NCBI RefSeq assembly: GCF_000312665.1
Contig: NZ_HF536772.1
Span: forward strand, 954,282 to 1,018,281
Source of the DNA: Rhizobium mesoamericanum STM3625
GTDB lineage: Bacteria; Pseudomonadota; Alphaproteobacteria; Rhizobiales; Rhizobiaceae
Direction of reading: 5' to 3'
Length of the DNA stretch: 64,000 nt
Part shown: positions 36,554 through 45,810 of the stretch, one piece after another
Layout: each line of letters opens with the position of its first letter
How positions within the stretch are numbered: position 1 is the first letter of the stretch
Position numbers and translations under genes: made by a program
Notes under the pieces: model-generated
What the model was told of the DNA's origin: nothing
Seen by the model: the letters and a program-made list of their open reading frames with translations, nothing else
Database searches by the model: none

Positions 36554-37792
36554 ATGATTAAGCGTCTGCTGGGTGCGACGAGCGTTGCCACCTTATGTCT
36601 GGTGACCGGAGCGTCGGGGGCCGAGAAGGTCGACATGTGGGTCCGCACCGGTATCGGCGAGTCCTTCAAGAAGGTTGTTGAAGCCTATAACTCCAGCCAC
36701 GAGAACCAGGTCATCGCGACAGAGGTGCCGTTCTCGGAACTTGTCCAGAAATACGCAACGGCTATCGCTGGTGGCCAGGCGCCAGATGCGTTGTCGATGG
36801 ATCTGATCTACAACCCGGCCTTCGCCGCGGCTGGGCAATTGGAAGATCTGACGGATTGGGCAAAGAAATTGCCCTATTTCAATTCGCTTTCGCCGTCGCA
36901 TGTCCGTCTCGGCACCTACCAGGATCACATCTACGGCCTGCCGCTTTCCGTCGAGACGTCGGTTTTCGCCTGGAACAAGGACCTCTACAAGAAGGCAGGT
37001 CTCGATCCTGAAAAGGCGCCCGCGACCTGGGAGGAAATCACCGACAACGCCGAGAAAATCCGCAAGCTCGGTGATGACACCTACGGCTTCTATTTTTCCG
37101 GCGGCGGCTGCGGCGGTTGCATGATCTTCACGTTCACCCCGCTCACCTGGGGTGCAGGGGCTGACATCCTGTCGGGCGATGGCAAGACGGCGACGCTCGA
37201 TACCCCGCAGATGCGCAAGGCGGTCGATTATTATCGCAACATGGTGAAAAAGGATCTTGTCCCGGCAAGTGCCGCCAGCGACAATGGTGCTAACTTCCTG
37301 ACCTTCACCAACGGCAAGATCGGCCAGCAGAGCCTTGGCGCCTTCGCGATCGGCACGCTTGTGACCGAGCATCCTGACATCAACTTCGGCGTGACCCTCA
37401 TCCCGGGCGTTGACGGCAATCCATCCTCGTTTGCGGGCGGCGACAACTTCGTTATCACCAAGGGTACGAAGAAGATCGACGCCGTTAAGGAATTCCTCGA
37501 ATACATCTATTCGATGGACGGCCAGAAAGTCATGGCGAAGTACGGCAGCCTGCCGACCCGCGGTGATATCGCCGACAAGGTGCTCGAGGGGCTTGATTCG
37601 CGGATGCAGGTCGGTCTGAAGGCCATTTCTGTCGCCAAGACTCCCTATACGCTGCAGTTCAACGATCTGATCAACAGCGCCAACGGTCCGTGGGCCACCT
37701 TCACCAACGCCGCCATCTTCGGTGACGATGTCGACGGCGCCTTCAAGAACGCACAGTCGGAGATGCAGTCGATTATCGACAGCGGCCAATAA
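36554..37792 (+). CDS. sugar ABC transporter solute-binding protein
   Basis: 412 residues with a Sec signal (MIKRLLGATSVATLCLVTGA, then SGA/EK). The family 1 fold is shown by KVVEAYNSSHENQVIATEVP, GGQAPDALSMD and YGLPLSVETSVFAWNKDLY. The rare FSGGGCGGCMIF stretch near residue 185 holds two Cys. TTGGGAGGAG lies 5 bp before ATG 36554. With the next two permeases and the GH127 enzyme it probably imports arabinose-containing oligosaccharides. Confidence 0.92.
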   Translation: MIKRLLGATSVATLCLVTGASGAEKVDMWVRTGIGESFKKVVEAYNSSHENQVIATEVPFSELVQKYATAIAGGQAPDALSMDLIYNPAFAAAGQLEDLTDWAKKLPYFNSLSPSHVRLGTYQDHIYGLPLSVETSVFAWNKDLYKKAGLDPEKAPATWEEITDNAEKIRKLGDDTYGFYFSGGGCGGCMIFTFTPLTWGAGADILSGDGKTATLDTPQMRKAVDYYRNMVKKDLVPASAASDNGANFLTFTNGKIGQQSLGAFAIGTLVTEHPDINFGVTLIPGVDGNPSSFAGGDNFVITKGTKKIDAVKEFLEYIYSMDGQKVMAKYGSLPTRGDIADKVLEGLDSRMQVGLKAISVAKTPYTLQFNDLINSANGPWATFTNAAIFGDDVDGAFKNAQSEMQSIIDSGQ

Positions 37793-37866
37793 TCTCCCAA
37801 AGGCCGCGACCGGAGGGGGTGGCAGTCCTCCGGCCGATTTTATCAGGAATGATGCGGAGTGTTTCG

Positions 37867-38781
37867 ATGACCGTGACGGGTCGAAAGCAGATAGCATGCT
37901 TGCGCCGACGTGCCCCACGACCGGAATGGACGGGCCTCCTCTATATCGCTCCGGCGATGCTTTTGGTGATCGTGTTCTTCGTGCTGCCGGTCGGGTTCAC
38001 CGCCTGGATGAGCCTTCACAACTGGCCACTCATGGGCGCCCAGCGCTGGATCGGCCTTAACAACTACTTCCGCATGTTCAACGACGGCCGCTTCGTCGCG
38101 GCGCTGAACTTTACGGCCTATTATACGGTCATCGTGACGATCCTCATCTTCGCGGTAGCCTTTCCGCTTGCTCTGTTTGTCGAGCGGCAGCGGGCATTTG
38201 GCAGCACATATCGCACAGTCATCTTCCTGCCCGTGGTCGTCGGGCTGGCGTCGGCGTCGCTGCTTTGGGTATGGCTTGCCAACGTCGACAGCGGTTTCAT
38301 TGGACCTGCCCTGAAGACGCTTGGACTGGTCGAGAAGAGCCCCAATCTACTTGCCAGCTTCGACAGCGCGTTCCTGACGATCTGCGTCATGGTCGTATGG
38401 AAGATAGCCGGCTTTACAATGATCATTTTGCTGACGGGGCTGCAGGCGATCCCGGCGGATCTGACGGAGGCCGCCGTCGTCGACGGCGCAAACTGGTTGC
38501 AGCGTTTCCGCTTTCTGACACTGCCGTTGATGCGCAGGACGATCGCGCTCGCTTTGATCATTTCCGTGACTGGGTCGATCCTCGCCTTCGATCAGTTTTA
38601 CATCATGACCTCGGGCGGACCGCAAAACCGAATGATCTCCGTCGTCTACTACATCTTCAATCAGTCTTTCGTGTCCTTCAATCTCGGATATGGCGCGGCA
38701 TTGTCGATTGCGCTTCTCGCCATTCTGATGATCGTCAGCATCGTGCAGCTCTGGCTGCTGCGCGTCGGGGAGGAGCGCTGA
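37867..38781 (+). CDS. sugar ABC transporter permease (MalF/UgpA type)
   Basis: 304 residues, six membrane segments starting with LLYIAPAMLLVIVFFVLPVG. The EAA loop is LTEAAVVDGANWLQRFRFLT near residue 205. ATG 37867 (MTVTGRKQ) has GGAG 8 bp upstream and is preferred to 37819. Its stop overlaps the next permease start (TGATG). Confidence 0.92.
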   Translation: MTVTGRKQIACLRRRAPRPEWTGLLYIAPAMLLVIVFFVLPVGFTAWMSLHNWPLMGAQRWIGLNNYFRMFNDGRFVAALNFTAYYTVIVTILIFAVAFPLALFVERQRAFGSTYRTVIFLPVVVGLASASLLWVWLANVDSGFIGPALKTLGLVEKSPNLLASFDSAFLTICVMVVWKIAGFTMIILLTGLQAIPADLTEAAVVDGANWLQRFRFLTLPLMRRTIALALIISVTGSILAFDQFYIMTSGGPQNRMISVVYYIFNQSFVSFNLGYGAALSIALLAILMIVSIVQLWLLRVGEER

Positions 38782-39644
38782 TGAGCCTCGTCACAGGCCG
38801 CAAGAGAAGTCGGGAAATCCGTGGTCAGGCCGCCTATCACGGCACCGGCATAGCCGTTGCCATTTTCTTCCTCGCTCCGTTTGTCATTACGCTTCTCGCC
38901 TCGTTCCGACACGGCACGGAGGCGCGGTTGCCGCCGTTGCCGCCATGGCCGACGAACGGAATCAGTTTCGATTCCTATCGATCGCTCGACAGCTTCGGCG
39001 CCGGCATTATGCAGCACACACTCAATTCGCTGATCGTGTCGCTTGCGACCGTTGCACTGACCGTGGTGATCAGCCTGCTCGCCGGTTACGGTTTCTCGCG
39101 CTATCGGTTCCCCATGAAGAACGTCTTCTTCATCCTGGTCATCGCGACGCTGATGATCCCGTTCCAGTCGATCCTGACGCCGCTCTTCATCATCCTGGCC
39201 AAGCTCGGGCTCAATAACTCGCTCTTCGGCCTGACGCTCGTCTACGTGACGCTGCAGCTGCCGTTTTCGGTGTTCATGATGCGCAACGCCTTCGACGCGG
39301 TGCCGAAGGAGATCGAGGAAGCGGCGCGTATAGACGGAGCCCACGACCTGAAGATGCTCGTGCTCGTCTTGTTGCCGCTCGTGCTGCCGGGTGTGGCGAC
39401 GGTGGCGATCTTTGCCTTCCTCAATGCCTGGAACGAATTCCTGGCTGCGCTCGTGCTGTTGTCCAGCAACGAAAAATACACGCTGCCCGTCCTGATGATG
39501 GCCGTGCGCGCCGGTCGTCTGGGCGCGATCAACTGGGGCGCTGTGCAGGCAGGTGTCGCCGTCATGACGATCCCCTGCCTTATCGTCTTCCTGCTTCTGC
39601 AACGCTACTACATGCGCGGTCTCATGGCCGGCGCCGTGAAATGA
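38781..39644 (+). CDS. sugar ABC transporter permease (MalG/UgpE type)
   Basis: 287 residues, six membrane segments. The EAA loop is EIEEAARIDGAHDLKMLVLV near residue 187. GGAGGAG lies 5-10 bp upstream of ATG 38781. It is followed by the GH127 gene after 25 bp. No ATP-binding gene is present in this operon, so the ATPase must be supplied from elsewhere, as is common for MsmK/UgpC-type shared ATPases. Confidence 0.92.
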   Translation: MSLVTGRKRSREIRGQAAYHGTGIAVAIFFLAPFVITLLASFRHGTEARLPPLPPWPTNGISFDSYRSLDSFGAGIMQHTLNSLIVSLATVALTVVISLLAGYGFSRYRFPMKNVFFILVIATLMIPFQSILTPLFIILAKLGLNNSLFGLTLVYVTLQLPFSVFMMRNAFDAVPKEIEEAARIDGAHDLKMLVLVLLPLVLPGVATVAIFAFLNAWNEFLAALVLLSSNEKYTLPVLMMAVRAGRLGAINWGAVQAGVAVMTIPCLIVFLLLQRYYMRGLMAGAVK

Positions 39645-39669
39645 CTTCCAAAGAAAGATGGATCAAGCC

Positions 39670-41583
39670 ATGAACAAGTTGAAGAGAGACCGCCAGTTTC
39701 GTCCGCTTCCCGTGCCTGATGTCGATGTGAACGGCCTGTTCGGAGAGCGCCAGGATGCGATCTGCGACAGCACCGCTGAAACGCTGCTTGACCGCTGCGT
39801 TGAAGCCGGCATGTTGCAGGCGATCGACGTCACCAAGCCGAGCGTTGGTATTGTCATCCCGATCGGTCCCTGGGGCGGCTCGACGCAGATGTTTTGGGAC
39901 AGCGATCTCGGAAAGTCGATCGAGACTGTGGCCTATTCGCTCTATCGCCGCGCCAATCCTGCGCTCGAAGCCCGTGTCGATGCCATCGTTGATATGTACG
40001 AGAAGCTGCAGGACAGGGACGGCTATGTGAATGCCTGGTTCCAGCGGGTTCAGCCCGACCGCCGCTGGACCAACCTGCGCGACCACCACGAACTTTATTG
40101 CGCCGGCCACCTGATGGAGGGCGCGGTCGCCTACTATCAGGCTACCGGCAAGCGCAAACTGCTCGACGTCATGTGCCGTTTTGCCAATTACATGCTTACC
40201 GTCTTCGGCCATGGCCCAGGTAAGATGCCGGGCTATTGCGGCCACGAGGAAATTGAGCTGGCGCTCGTCAAGCTTGCCCGGGTGACAGGTGAGAAGAAGT
40301 ATCTGGACCTTGCCAAGTTCTTTATAGATGAGCGTGGAACCGAACCGCATTTCTTTACCGAAGAAGCAATCCGCGACGGTCGCAGCGCAGCCGACTTCCA
40401 TCAGAAGACCTACGAATACGGCCAGGCGCACCAGCCGGTTCGCGAGCAGAAGAAGGTCGTCGGCCACGCGGTTCGCGCCATGTATCTTTATTCAGGGATG
40501 GCCGACATCGCGACGGAGTATGACGATGACAGCCTCACCGGTGCCCTCGAAACCTTGTGGGACGATCTGACGACGAAGCAGATGTACGTCACCGGGGGCA
40601 TCGGCCCGGCGGCCGCCAATGAAGGCTTCACCGACTACTATGATCTACCGAACGAAAGTGCCTATGCCGAAACCTGCGCATCCGTGGGCTTGGTATTCTG
40701 GGCAAACCGAATGCTCGGCCGCGGCCCGAACCGCCGCTACGCGGATATCATGGAGCAGGCGCTCTACAACGGCGCGATGGCCGGCCTCTCGCTCGACGGC
40801 AAGAAGTTCTTCTACGAGAACCCGCTGGAAAGCGCCGGCAAGCACCACCGCTGGATCTGGCACCACTGCCCCTGCTGCCCGCCGAATATCGCCCGCCTGC
40901 TCGCCTCGATTGGTTCCTATATGTATGGCGTTGCCGAAGACGAGATTGCCGTCCACCTCTACGGAGAAGGCAGGGCTAGGTTCAAAATTGGCGGCACGGA
41001 TGTCGAGCTGACCCAAAAGACACGCTATCCGTGGCACGGTGCCGTGCGTTTGGATATCAAGCTGAACGCGCCGGTATTGTTTGCAATTTCGCTGCGTATT
41101 CCGGAATGGGCAAACGGCGCCACACTTGCCGTCAACGGCGAGGCGATCGATCTTGGCTCGGCCGACGTCGATGGCTACGCCCGCATCGAACGGGAATGGC
41201 GCGATGGCGACAAGATCGACCTCAACATCCCGCTTGAAACGCGTGCTCTCTGGGCCAACCCACTTGTGCGCCAGGACGCCGGACGCGCGACGCTGATGCG
41301 CGGACCCCTCGTCTATTGCGCCGAGGCGACGGATAACGGCGCAGGCCTGAACGGTATCCGGCTTGGCGAGGATCTATCGGCGAAGACGGCCGAGATTGCC
41401 GAGCTTGGCGGTGCGGTCGTCCTGGATATCCCGGTCACCAAGGATGAGTCGGAGTGGGGCGCGACGCTCTATCGGACCAAGCCGCCGTCCACCGAAAAGA
41501 CGACGGCCCGTTTCGTGCCTTACCATCTTTGGGACAATCGCGCGCCCGGCGAAATGCTCGTCTGGATCCGCTCCGCCACCTAG
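39670..41583 (+). CDS. GH127 beta-L-arabinofuranosidase family protein
   Basis: 637 residues, formerly DUF1680. Family blocks seen are DHHELYCAGHLMEGAVAYY near residue 140, YVTGGIGPAAANEGFTDYYD near residue 305, ESAYAETCASVG and HHCPCCPPNIARLL near residue 400. In the Bifidobacterium enzyme HypBA1 the matching Glu, Cys and Cys-Cys residues bind zinc and one Cys is the nucleophile. There is no signal peptide, so it acts on imported sugars. ATG 39670 is used; ATG 39658 is possible. It is last in the LacI-transporter operon. Confidence 0.9.
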   Translation: MNKLKRDRQFRPLPVPDVDVNGLFGERQDAICDSTAETLLDRCVEAGMLQAIDVTKPSVGIVIPIGPWGGSTQMFWDSDLGKSIETVAYSLYRRANPALEARVDAIVDMYEKLQDRDGYVNAWFQRVQPDRRWTNLRDHHELYCAGHLMEGAVAYYQATGKRKLLDVMCRFANYMLTVFGHGPGKMPGYCGHEEIELALVKLARVTGEKKYLDLAKFFIDERGTEPHFFTEEAIRDGRSAADFHQKTYEYGQAHQPVREQKKVVGHAVRAMYLYSGMADIATEYDDDSLTGALETLWDDLTTKQMYVTGGIGPAAANEGFTDYYDLPNESAYAETCASVGLVFWANRMLGRGPNRRYADIMEQALYNGAMAGLSLDGKKFFYENPLESAGKHHRWIWHHCPCCPPNIARLLASIGSYMYGVAEDEIAVHLYGEGRARFKIGGTDVELTQKTRYPWHGAVRLDIKLNAPVLFAISLRIPEWANGATLAVNGEAIDLGSADVDGYARIEREWRDGDKIDLNIPLETRALWANPLVRQDAGRATLMRGPLVYCAEATDNGAGLNGIRLGEDLSAKTAEIAELGGAVVLDIPVTKDESEWGATLYRTKPPSTEKTTARFVPYHLWDNRAPGEMLVWIRSAT

Positions 41584-41618
41584 CCTTAGCTACGGCATGT
41601 CAGTTTAGCGTCGACGGC

Positions 41619-42362
41619 TTACACCCCGGCGACGACTGCCGTGGGTTGTGATTGCGCTTCGGCTCGGATCATCCGCACCCAATTGCGGCTAATGGTAAGG
41701 CCGCTCGCATCCGATGCTGCGGCATGGGCGGCGGCAAGCGTCCTGTAGCGTTCATGCCAACCCGGCTCCATTTGCTCGATCGATTCCGCAAACTCGCCCT
41801 TCCAGCTATCGATCACCGACGCGCTGGCCTCAAAATGGAACTGGGTGCCGTAGGCCGCACGCCCGATACGAAACGCTTGGTTCTGCATGAGCTCGCTGAC
41901 TGCAAGACACGTCGCACCCTGTGGCAGGCTGAAGGTGTCGCTATGCCACTGGAATGTCATGAAATCGGCCTCGAGATCCGAGAGCAACGGGTCCGCGTGA
42001 CCATCCTTTGACTTGCCAACCGAGTGCCAGCCAAACTCCAGTCCGGCATTCAGGTGGTTTTCCGCATTGTAAGCGCGCGCCAGGATCTGCGCGCCAAGGC
42101 AGATGCCAAGCACCGCCTTGTCGGCCTCGGCATAGTCGCGCATCAATTGCGCAAGCGCCGGCAGGTAGGAAAAGTTCGCGTCATCGATTGCATTCTGTTC
42201 GCCGCCGAGCACCACCAGCGCATCGTAATCTGCAACGCCTGTTGGCAGTCTGCCGTCAATCCACGGGTGGAAGCGCTCGATCTCGGCATTGGCCTCAGCC
42301 AGGGCCACGCCCAGCGAGCCGAGCGGCGTGCTCTTCATGTTCTCGATGACGGCGACCCGCAT
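41619..42362 (-). CDS. class I glutamine amidotransferase-like protein
   Basis: 247 residues with the triad-type motifs VLGICLGAQILARAYN (nucleophile Cys near residue 90) and GTQFHFEASASVI (His near residue 175, with Glu). It resembles stand-alone GMP-synthase-like amidotransferases (COG0518) whose partner is unknown. ATG 42362 has CTGGAG 7 bp upstream and gives the normal beta-strand start MRVAVIEN. It is convergent with the GH127 gene and divergent from the SelT/W/H-like gene. Confidence 0.9.
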   Translation of the reverse strand: MRVAVIENMKSTPLGSLGVALAEANAEIERFHPWIDGRLPTGVADYDALVVLGGEQNAIDDANFSYLPALAQLMRDYAEADKAVLGICLGAQILARAYNAENHLNAGLEFGWHSVGKSKDGHADPLLSDLEADFMTFQWHSDTFSLPQGATCLAVSELMQNQAFRIGRAAYGTQFHFEASASVIDSWKGEFAESIEQMEPGWHERYRTLAAAHAAASDASGLTISRNWVRMIRAEAQSQPTAVVAGV

Positions 42363-42480
42363 CAGCATCTCCAGTATGACCTCGGCCTCGGAGAGGAACA
42401 CCAAGCGCCTGGCGATTGCAATACGGATTGCGCCACGCCACGGCAGTTCTTAAATCGAAGTGACGAAAGGAAACCCTGAC

Positions 42481-42777
42481 ATGAGCGACAAGAAAGCCCG
42501 CGTGACGATCCTCTATTGCACCCAATGCAACTGGTTACTGCGCGCCGGCTGGATGGCGCAGGAACTTCTACAGACCTTCGCCGACAGCCTCGGCGAAGTT
42601 GCGCTCATTCCCGGTACCGGCGGCAATTTTGAAATTCGGGTCGATGGTGACCTGATCTGGGAGCGCAAGCGTGACGGCGGCTTTCCCGGTCCGAAGGAAC
42701 TGAAGCAGCGCGTCCGGGACATCATCGAACCCGGCCGGGATCTCGGTCACGTCGATCGAGCCTCGCTGGAAAGCTGA
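42481..42777 (+). CDS. SelT/SelW/SelH-like thioredoxin-fold (Rdx) protein
   Basis: 98 residues with the Rdx-family redox motif ILYCTQCNWLLRAGWMAQEL (CxxC near residue 13; Cys in place of selenocysteine). The conserved glycines and GGFPGPKELKQRVRD follow. Predicted soluble and redox-active; partners unknown. AAAGGAAA lies 8 bp before ATG 42481. It is convergent with the next gene. Confidence 0.9.
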   Translation: MSDKKARVTILYCTQCNWLLRAGWMAQELLQTFADSLGEVALIPGTGGNFEIRVDGDLIWERKRDGGFPGPKELKQRVRDIIEPGRDLGHVDRASLES

Positions 42778-42779
42778 GC

Positions 42780-43208
42780 CTAGTCATAAGGCGAATTACA
42801 GGTCTTGTAGATGCCTTCATACGTCAAGAATCGGTCGGTCTTCGGATTATAGGTCCGATACTGATTGCGGCACCAATCCACATGGAACTGCCGTTCTTGT
42901 GTCTTCGGCTGCACTGTGTTCACGGGCGGCGGATCATAATAGAGCGGCCCACGTCCTCGCGCTGCTGGCCGATAGTATGTCGGACCGGTTGCTGTCGGCG
43001 GTCGGTAGTTTGGCTGCACATAGGATGGGCGGAACGACTGTACCGGCCCGAAAGTAAAACAGCCGCGCGCGTCGCACATCGTCGACCCAACACGGACCAT
43101 GTCCGATGCGCCGGGGGCGGGGCTAAACTCACCATGCTGCATCGCAAACGCCGCGTAGGGAAGCAGCGAGAAGAGCGCGAACAGGCAAAAATTACGAAGG
43201 CCGGGCAT
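42780..43208 (-). CDS. secreted protein with BA14K-like C-terminus
   Basis: 142 residues. Signal peptide: LRNFCLFALFSLLPYAAFA. The middle is rich in Pro and Tyr (NYRPPTATGPTYYRPA). The C-terminal ~35 residues, VDWCRNQYRTYNPKTDRFLT then YEGIYKTC, resemble the BA14K lectin-like repeat common in Rhizobiales. Probably envelope-associated; function unknown. It lies just outside the integrated element. Confidence 0.78.
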   Translation of the reverse strand: MPGLRNFCLFALFSLLPYAAFAMQHGEFSPAPGASDMVRVGSTMCDARGCFTFGPVQSFRPSYVQPNYRPPTATGPTYYRPAARGRGPLYYDPPPVNTVQPKTQERQFHVDWCRNQYRTYNPKTDRFLTYEGIYKTCNSPYD

Positions 43209-43386
43209 TAGACGATCCTTTCTTGCTGTGTATATAGGATGCCTTTGCAGGGATCGCTATCATGGCGGGCTCAGATTACAACCGCGCCGGGACCGAGCGG
43301 CATCAACGACTTTTTTGCTGCCTGCCCGGAAAACTTCAAAAACCCTGTTGACAGCACGAGGTCGCGCCCGTACATGGCTCTCCGTC

Positions 43387-43471
43387 GCCCAGATGGCGGA
43401 ATTGGTAGACGCGCAGGTTTCAGGTACCTGTGCCGCGAGGCGTGGAGGTTCGAGTCCTCTTCTGGGCACCA
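43387..43471 (+). tRNA. tRNA-Leu (anticodon CAG)
   Basis: 85 nt with acceptor GCCCAGA/TCTGGGC and encoded CCA. The D-arm includes GGAATTGGTAGACGC, the anticodon stem CAGGT/ACCTG encloses TTCAGGT (anticodon CAG), and a long variable arm is present as in all tRNA-Leu. Its last 19 bases are repeated at 63415-63433, so it is the attachment gene of the element that follows and remains intact after integration. Confidence 0.96.
43453..43471 (+). other. attL (19-bp core)
   Basis: AGTCCTCTTCTGGGCACCA, the 3' end of tRNA-Leu, is identical to 63415-63433. The integrase gene begins 186 bp downstream. Confidence 0.88.
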
Positions 43472-43514
43472 AGTTTCCGTACTTTGTTGTTCGCCGGTGT
43501 GCAGAACAATGCTT

Positions 43515-43540
43515 AAAAGCCCCGGTTTCGGGGCTTTTTT
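43515..43540 (+). terminator. terminator after tRNA-Leu
   Basis: AAAAGCCCC and GGGGCTTTT form a 9-bp stem with a GGTTTC loop, then more T. It lies inside the element just beyond attL, so the element itself now supplies the tRNA terminator. Confidence 0.85.
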
Positions 43541-43656
43541 GCTGTCTGGTGTATCGCGCTCGTCCAGGCGCGTCCGTTGACATCCACCGAAAGTGTTGGT
43601 TCATGTGTGGTCTATTCAGACGGTAGCGTCCTCGCGGAGAGGGAGAGACCAACACA

Positions 43657-44853
43657 ATGGGCCTGACAGACACCAAACTCCGAGCAATCAAGCCAGCTAC
43701 GACCGCGAAGAAATACGGTGACGGGGAGGGGCTGCACTTGCTCGTGCCCGCTGCACCGCGCGATGGGCGGTTTTGGAAGTTGGCCTACCGTTTTGGCGGG
43801 AAGCAGAAAACCCTGTCTCTAGGCGAGTATCCCTACGTCTCGCTGGCTGATGCACGAGAAAAGCGCACGGAGGCGAAAAGGCTCTTAGCCCAAGGCATCG
43901 ACCCTTCCCAACAAAAGAAGCTCGACAAGATCGCCCAACGCCATGCACACGCCACGACCTTCAATGCGGTTGCAGACGATTTCCTCGCGAAGGTAGGAAA
44001 GGAAGGCAAGGCGGATGCCACCATGACAAAGAAGCGGTGGCTGCTTGATCTCGCTCGCCCCGATCTCGGGAAGCGTCCGATATCCGAAATCAAGGCCGCT
44101 GAAATTCTGGTCCCGCTTCGGAAGGTGGAAAGCCAAGGCAATTACGAGACAGCGAGGCGGTTACGGTCCACTATCAGCCAAGTCTTTCGGCACGCCGTTG
44201 CCACCGCACGTGCGGAATACGATCCCACCACCAACTTACGCGGTGCTCTGACAGCGCCTACTGTTACCCACCGTGCCGCGCTTACAGAGCGCGAAGGCTT
44301 CGCGGGTTTGCTCCGGGCAGTATGGGGCTACGAAGGCGCTCCCGAGACCAAGGCGGCGCTGTCATTGATGGCTTACCTCTACCCCCGCCCCGGTGAATTG
44401 AGGCTAGCGGAATGGGAAGAATTCGACCTGGAGGCCGCCATTTGGACTATTCCCGCTCCTCGAACGAAGATGCGCCGGGAGCACAGAAAGCCGCTTCCTC
44501 CGCAAGCGGTTAAGATTCTGCGCGATCAAAAAGACCTGACTGGAGATTTGCCCTACGTCTTCCCATCGCGGCTCACCCGCAAGCCCATATCCGAGAACAC
44601 CCTGAACGGTGCACTGCGGCGGCTTGGTTTCACCACCAACGAAATGACTAGCCACGGTTTCCGCGCATCCGCCTCCTCGCTCTTGAATGAGAGCGGCAAG
44701 TGGTCCCCGGATGCAATCGAAGCCGAATTGGCGCATATCGGTGCCGATCAGGTCCGCCGTGCCTATCACCGCGCGGCCTATTGGGGCGAGCGCGTGCAGA
44801 TGGCGCAATGGTGGGCAGACGAAATCGACGCTATGAGAGCGGAAACGAGATAG
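43657..44853 (+). CDS. P4-type tyrosine integrase
   Basis: 398 residues. The N-terminal DUF4102 arm-binding domain (LTDTKLRAIKPATTAKKYGD, then LSLGEYPYVSLADARE) is followed by a SAM-like core-binding domain. The catalytic domain has Arg in PRPGELRLAEWE near residue 250, His-x-x-Arg in SHGFRASASSLLNE near residue 332 and Tyr in VRRAYHRAAYWGE near residue 367. It would catalyse integration at the tRNA-Leu 3' end. GAGAGGGAGAG lies upstream of ATG 43657. It is adjacent to attL as expected for this family. Confidence 0.95.
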   Translation: MGLTDTKLRAIKPATTAKKYGDGEGLHLLVPAAPRDGRFWKLAYRFGGKQKTLSLGEYPYVSLADAREKRTEAKRLLAQGIDPSQQKKLDKIAQRHAHATTFNAVADDFLAKVGKEGKADATMTKKRWLLDLARPDLGKRPISEIKAAEILVPLRKVESQGNYETARRLRSTISQVFRHAVATARAEYDPTTNLRGALTAPTVTHRAALTEREGFAGLLRAVWGYEGAPETKAALSLMAYLYPRPGELRLAEWEEFDLEAAIWTIPAPRTKMRREHRKPLPPQAVKILRDQKDLTGDLPYVFPSRLTRKPISENTLNGALRRLGFTTNEMTSHGFRASASSLLNESGKWSPDAIEAELAHIGADQVRRAYHRAAYWGERVQMAQWWADEIDAMRAETR

Positions 44854-44954
44854 TCCCTTACAAGCGCGAGTTAATACTATATTTAGTGTTGGCGATCCAA
44901 TTGCTCCGTGTATATAGCGATAAGCCGTCGTCTAACGAACGAGGGCTCACACGC

Positions 44955-45155
44955 ATGGACAACTACAAGACAATCGTATCAATCAGCGAAATTGCGCACG
45001 AGTACGGCGTTTCGCGCACGACCATCTACGCCGAAATCAAGGCGAAACGCCTCACGGCCAAAAAGCTCGGCAACAGGACGCTGATTCGCCGTACCGATGC
45101 CGAAGCATGGTATGCCGCCTTGCCCGACCTCGATACAAGCAGGGAGGCCGCGTAA
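44955..45155 (+). CDS. AlpA/excisionase-like HTH protein
   Basis: 66 residues. A MerR-like winged HTH of the DNA-binding excisionase family: SISEIAHEYGVSRTTIYAEI, then RLTAKKLGNRTLIRRTDAEA. It likely acts as directionality factor or activator for the integrase. Its stop overlaps the next start (TAATG), so the two are co-translated. Confidence 0.82.
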   Translation: MDNYKTIVSISEIAHEYGVSRTTIYAEIKAKRLTAKKLGNRTLIRRTDAEAWYAALPDLDTSREAA

Positions 45156-45790
45156 TGGCTGATCTCGAAACCAATATCCAGACCGGCACCGATGCCGCCA
45201 CCCGTGCGGATGGTCTTTACGTCGTCCGGCTGAGTGACGACGCGCTGGACACCGGAAATTTCGACGTCCTCTTGCACAATGGCAGGGAACTCGCCTTCAA
45301 CATCTGGTGGGTTCTTGATCATGCCAAGGAGACACATGCGCGCTGGGCTATGGACCTCCTGAAGGCCTACATCAAAGAGTTGATAGAGCTGCCGAAATTT
45401 TGGGCAAATGCGGCCAAGAACTATACTCGCGTGGGGGCAGAAACGTTGCGGGGCTTCCACGATTTCCTGCGGGCGGATAGCGCGCCCGGCAAGGCGTCCC
45501 TCGAAATTGTGGGGCAGGGGGAGTTCGGAATTACGCTCCGCTATAATTCCGGGCGGGGTGTTCGCACAAGGGGCGGGCCGGTTTCCAGCTTCACCGCGAG
45601 TGCACCGTTTTTTGAACCACTGCTCGATATCAACGGCGAAGGCATCGAATTTCTGATCCAGCTGGTCAAGGAAGGGGTCCTGCCGAAGACGTTTACGTGG
45701 GAGGAAACGATCAGCGACCGGAAACGCGGGCGTCTTGTCAAGATGCTCGAAGACGCTCTTGCTGAGAGGCGCGCGTCTACCCGCAATTAG
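45155..45790 (+). CDS. unknown element protein coupled to excisionase
   Basis: 211 residues that I do not recognise. It looks soluble, with alternating charged and hydrophobic helices (WAMDLLKAYIKELIELPKFW near residue 70) and a GITLRYNSGRGVRTRGGP glycine-rich segment near residue 125. There is no signal peptide or membrane span. The start overlaps the excisionase stop, and GGGAGG lies 8-13 bp before. A regulatory or replication-accessory role would fit its place but is not shown. Confidence 0.75.
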   Translation: MADLETNIQTGTDAATRADGLYVVRLSDDALDTGNFDVLLHNGRELAFNIWWVLDHAKETHARWAMDLLKAYIKELIELPKFWANAAKNYTRVGAETLRGFHDFLRADSAPGKASLEIVGQGEFGITLRYNSGRGVRTRGGPVSSFTASAPFFEPLLDINGEGIEFLIQLVKEGVLPKTFTWEETISDRKRGRLVKMLEDALAERRASTRN

Positions 45791-45810
45791 ACTAGCATGG
45801 AGGAGGGCCG

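Noticed and set aside
36593..37918. 441-codon open frame opposite a binding-protein gene
   Set aside because: Shadow of a well-supported solute-binding protein.
38661..39602. 313-codon charged frame opposite a permease
   Set aside because: Very high His/Arg/Asp content is the reverse reading of membrane helices.
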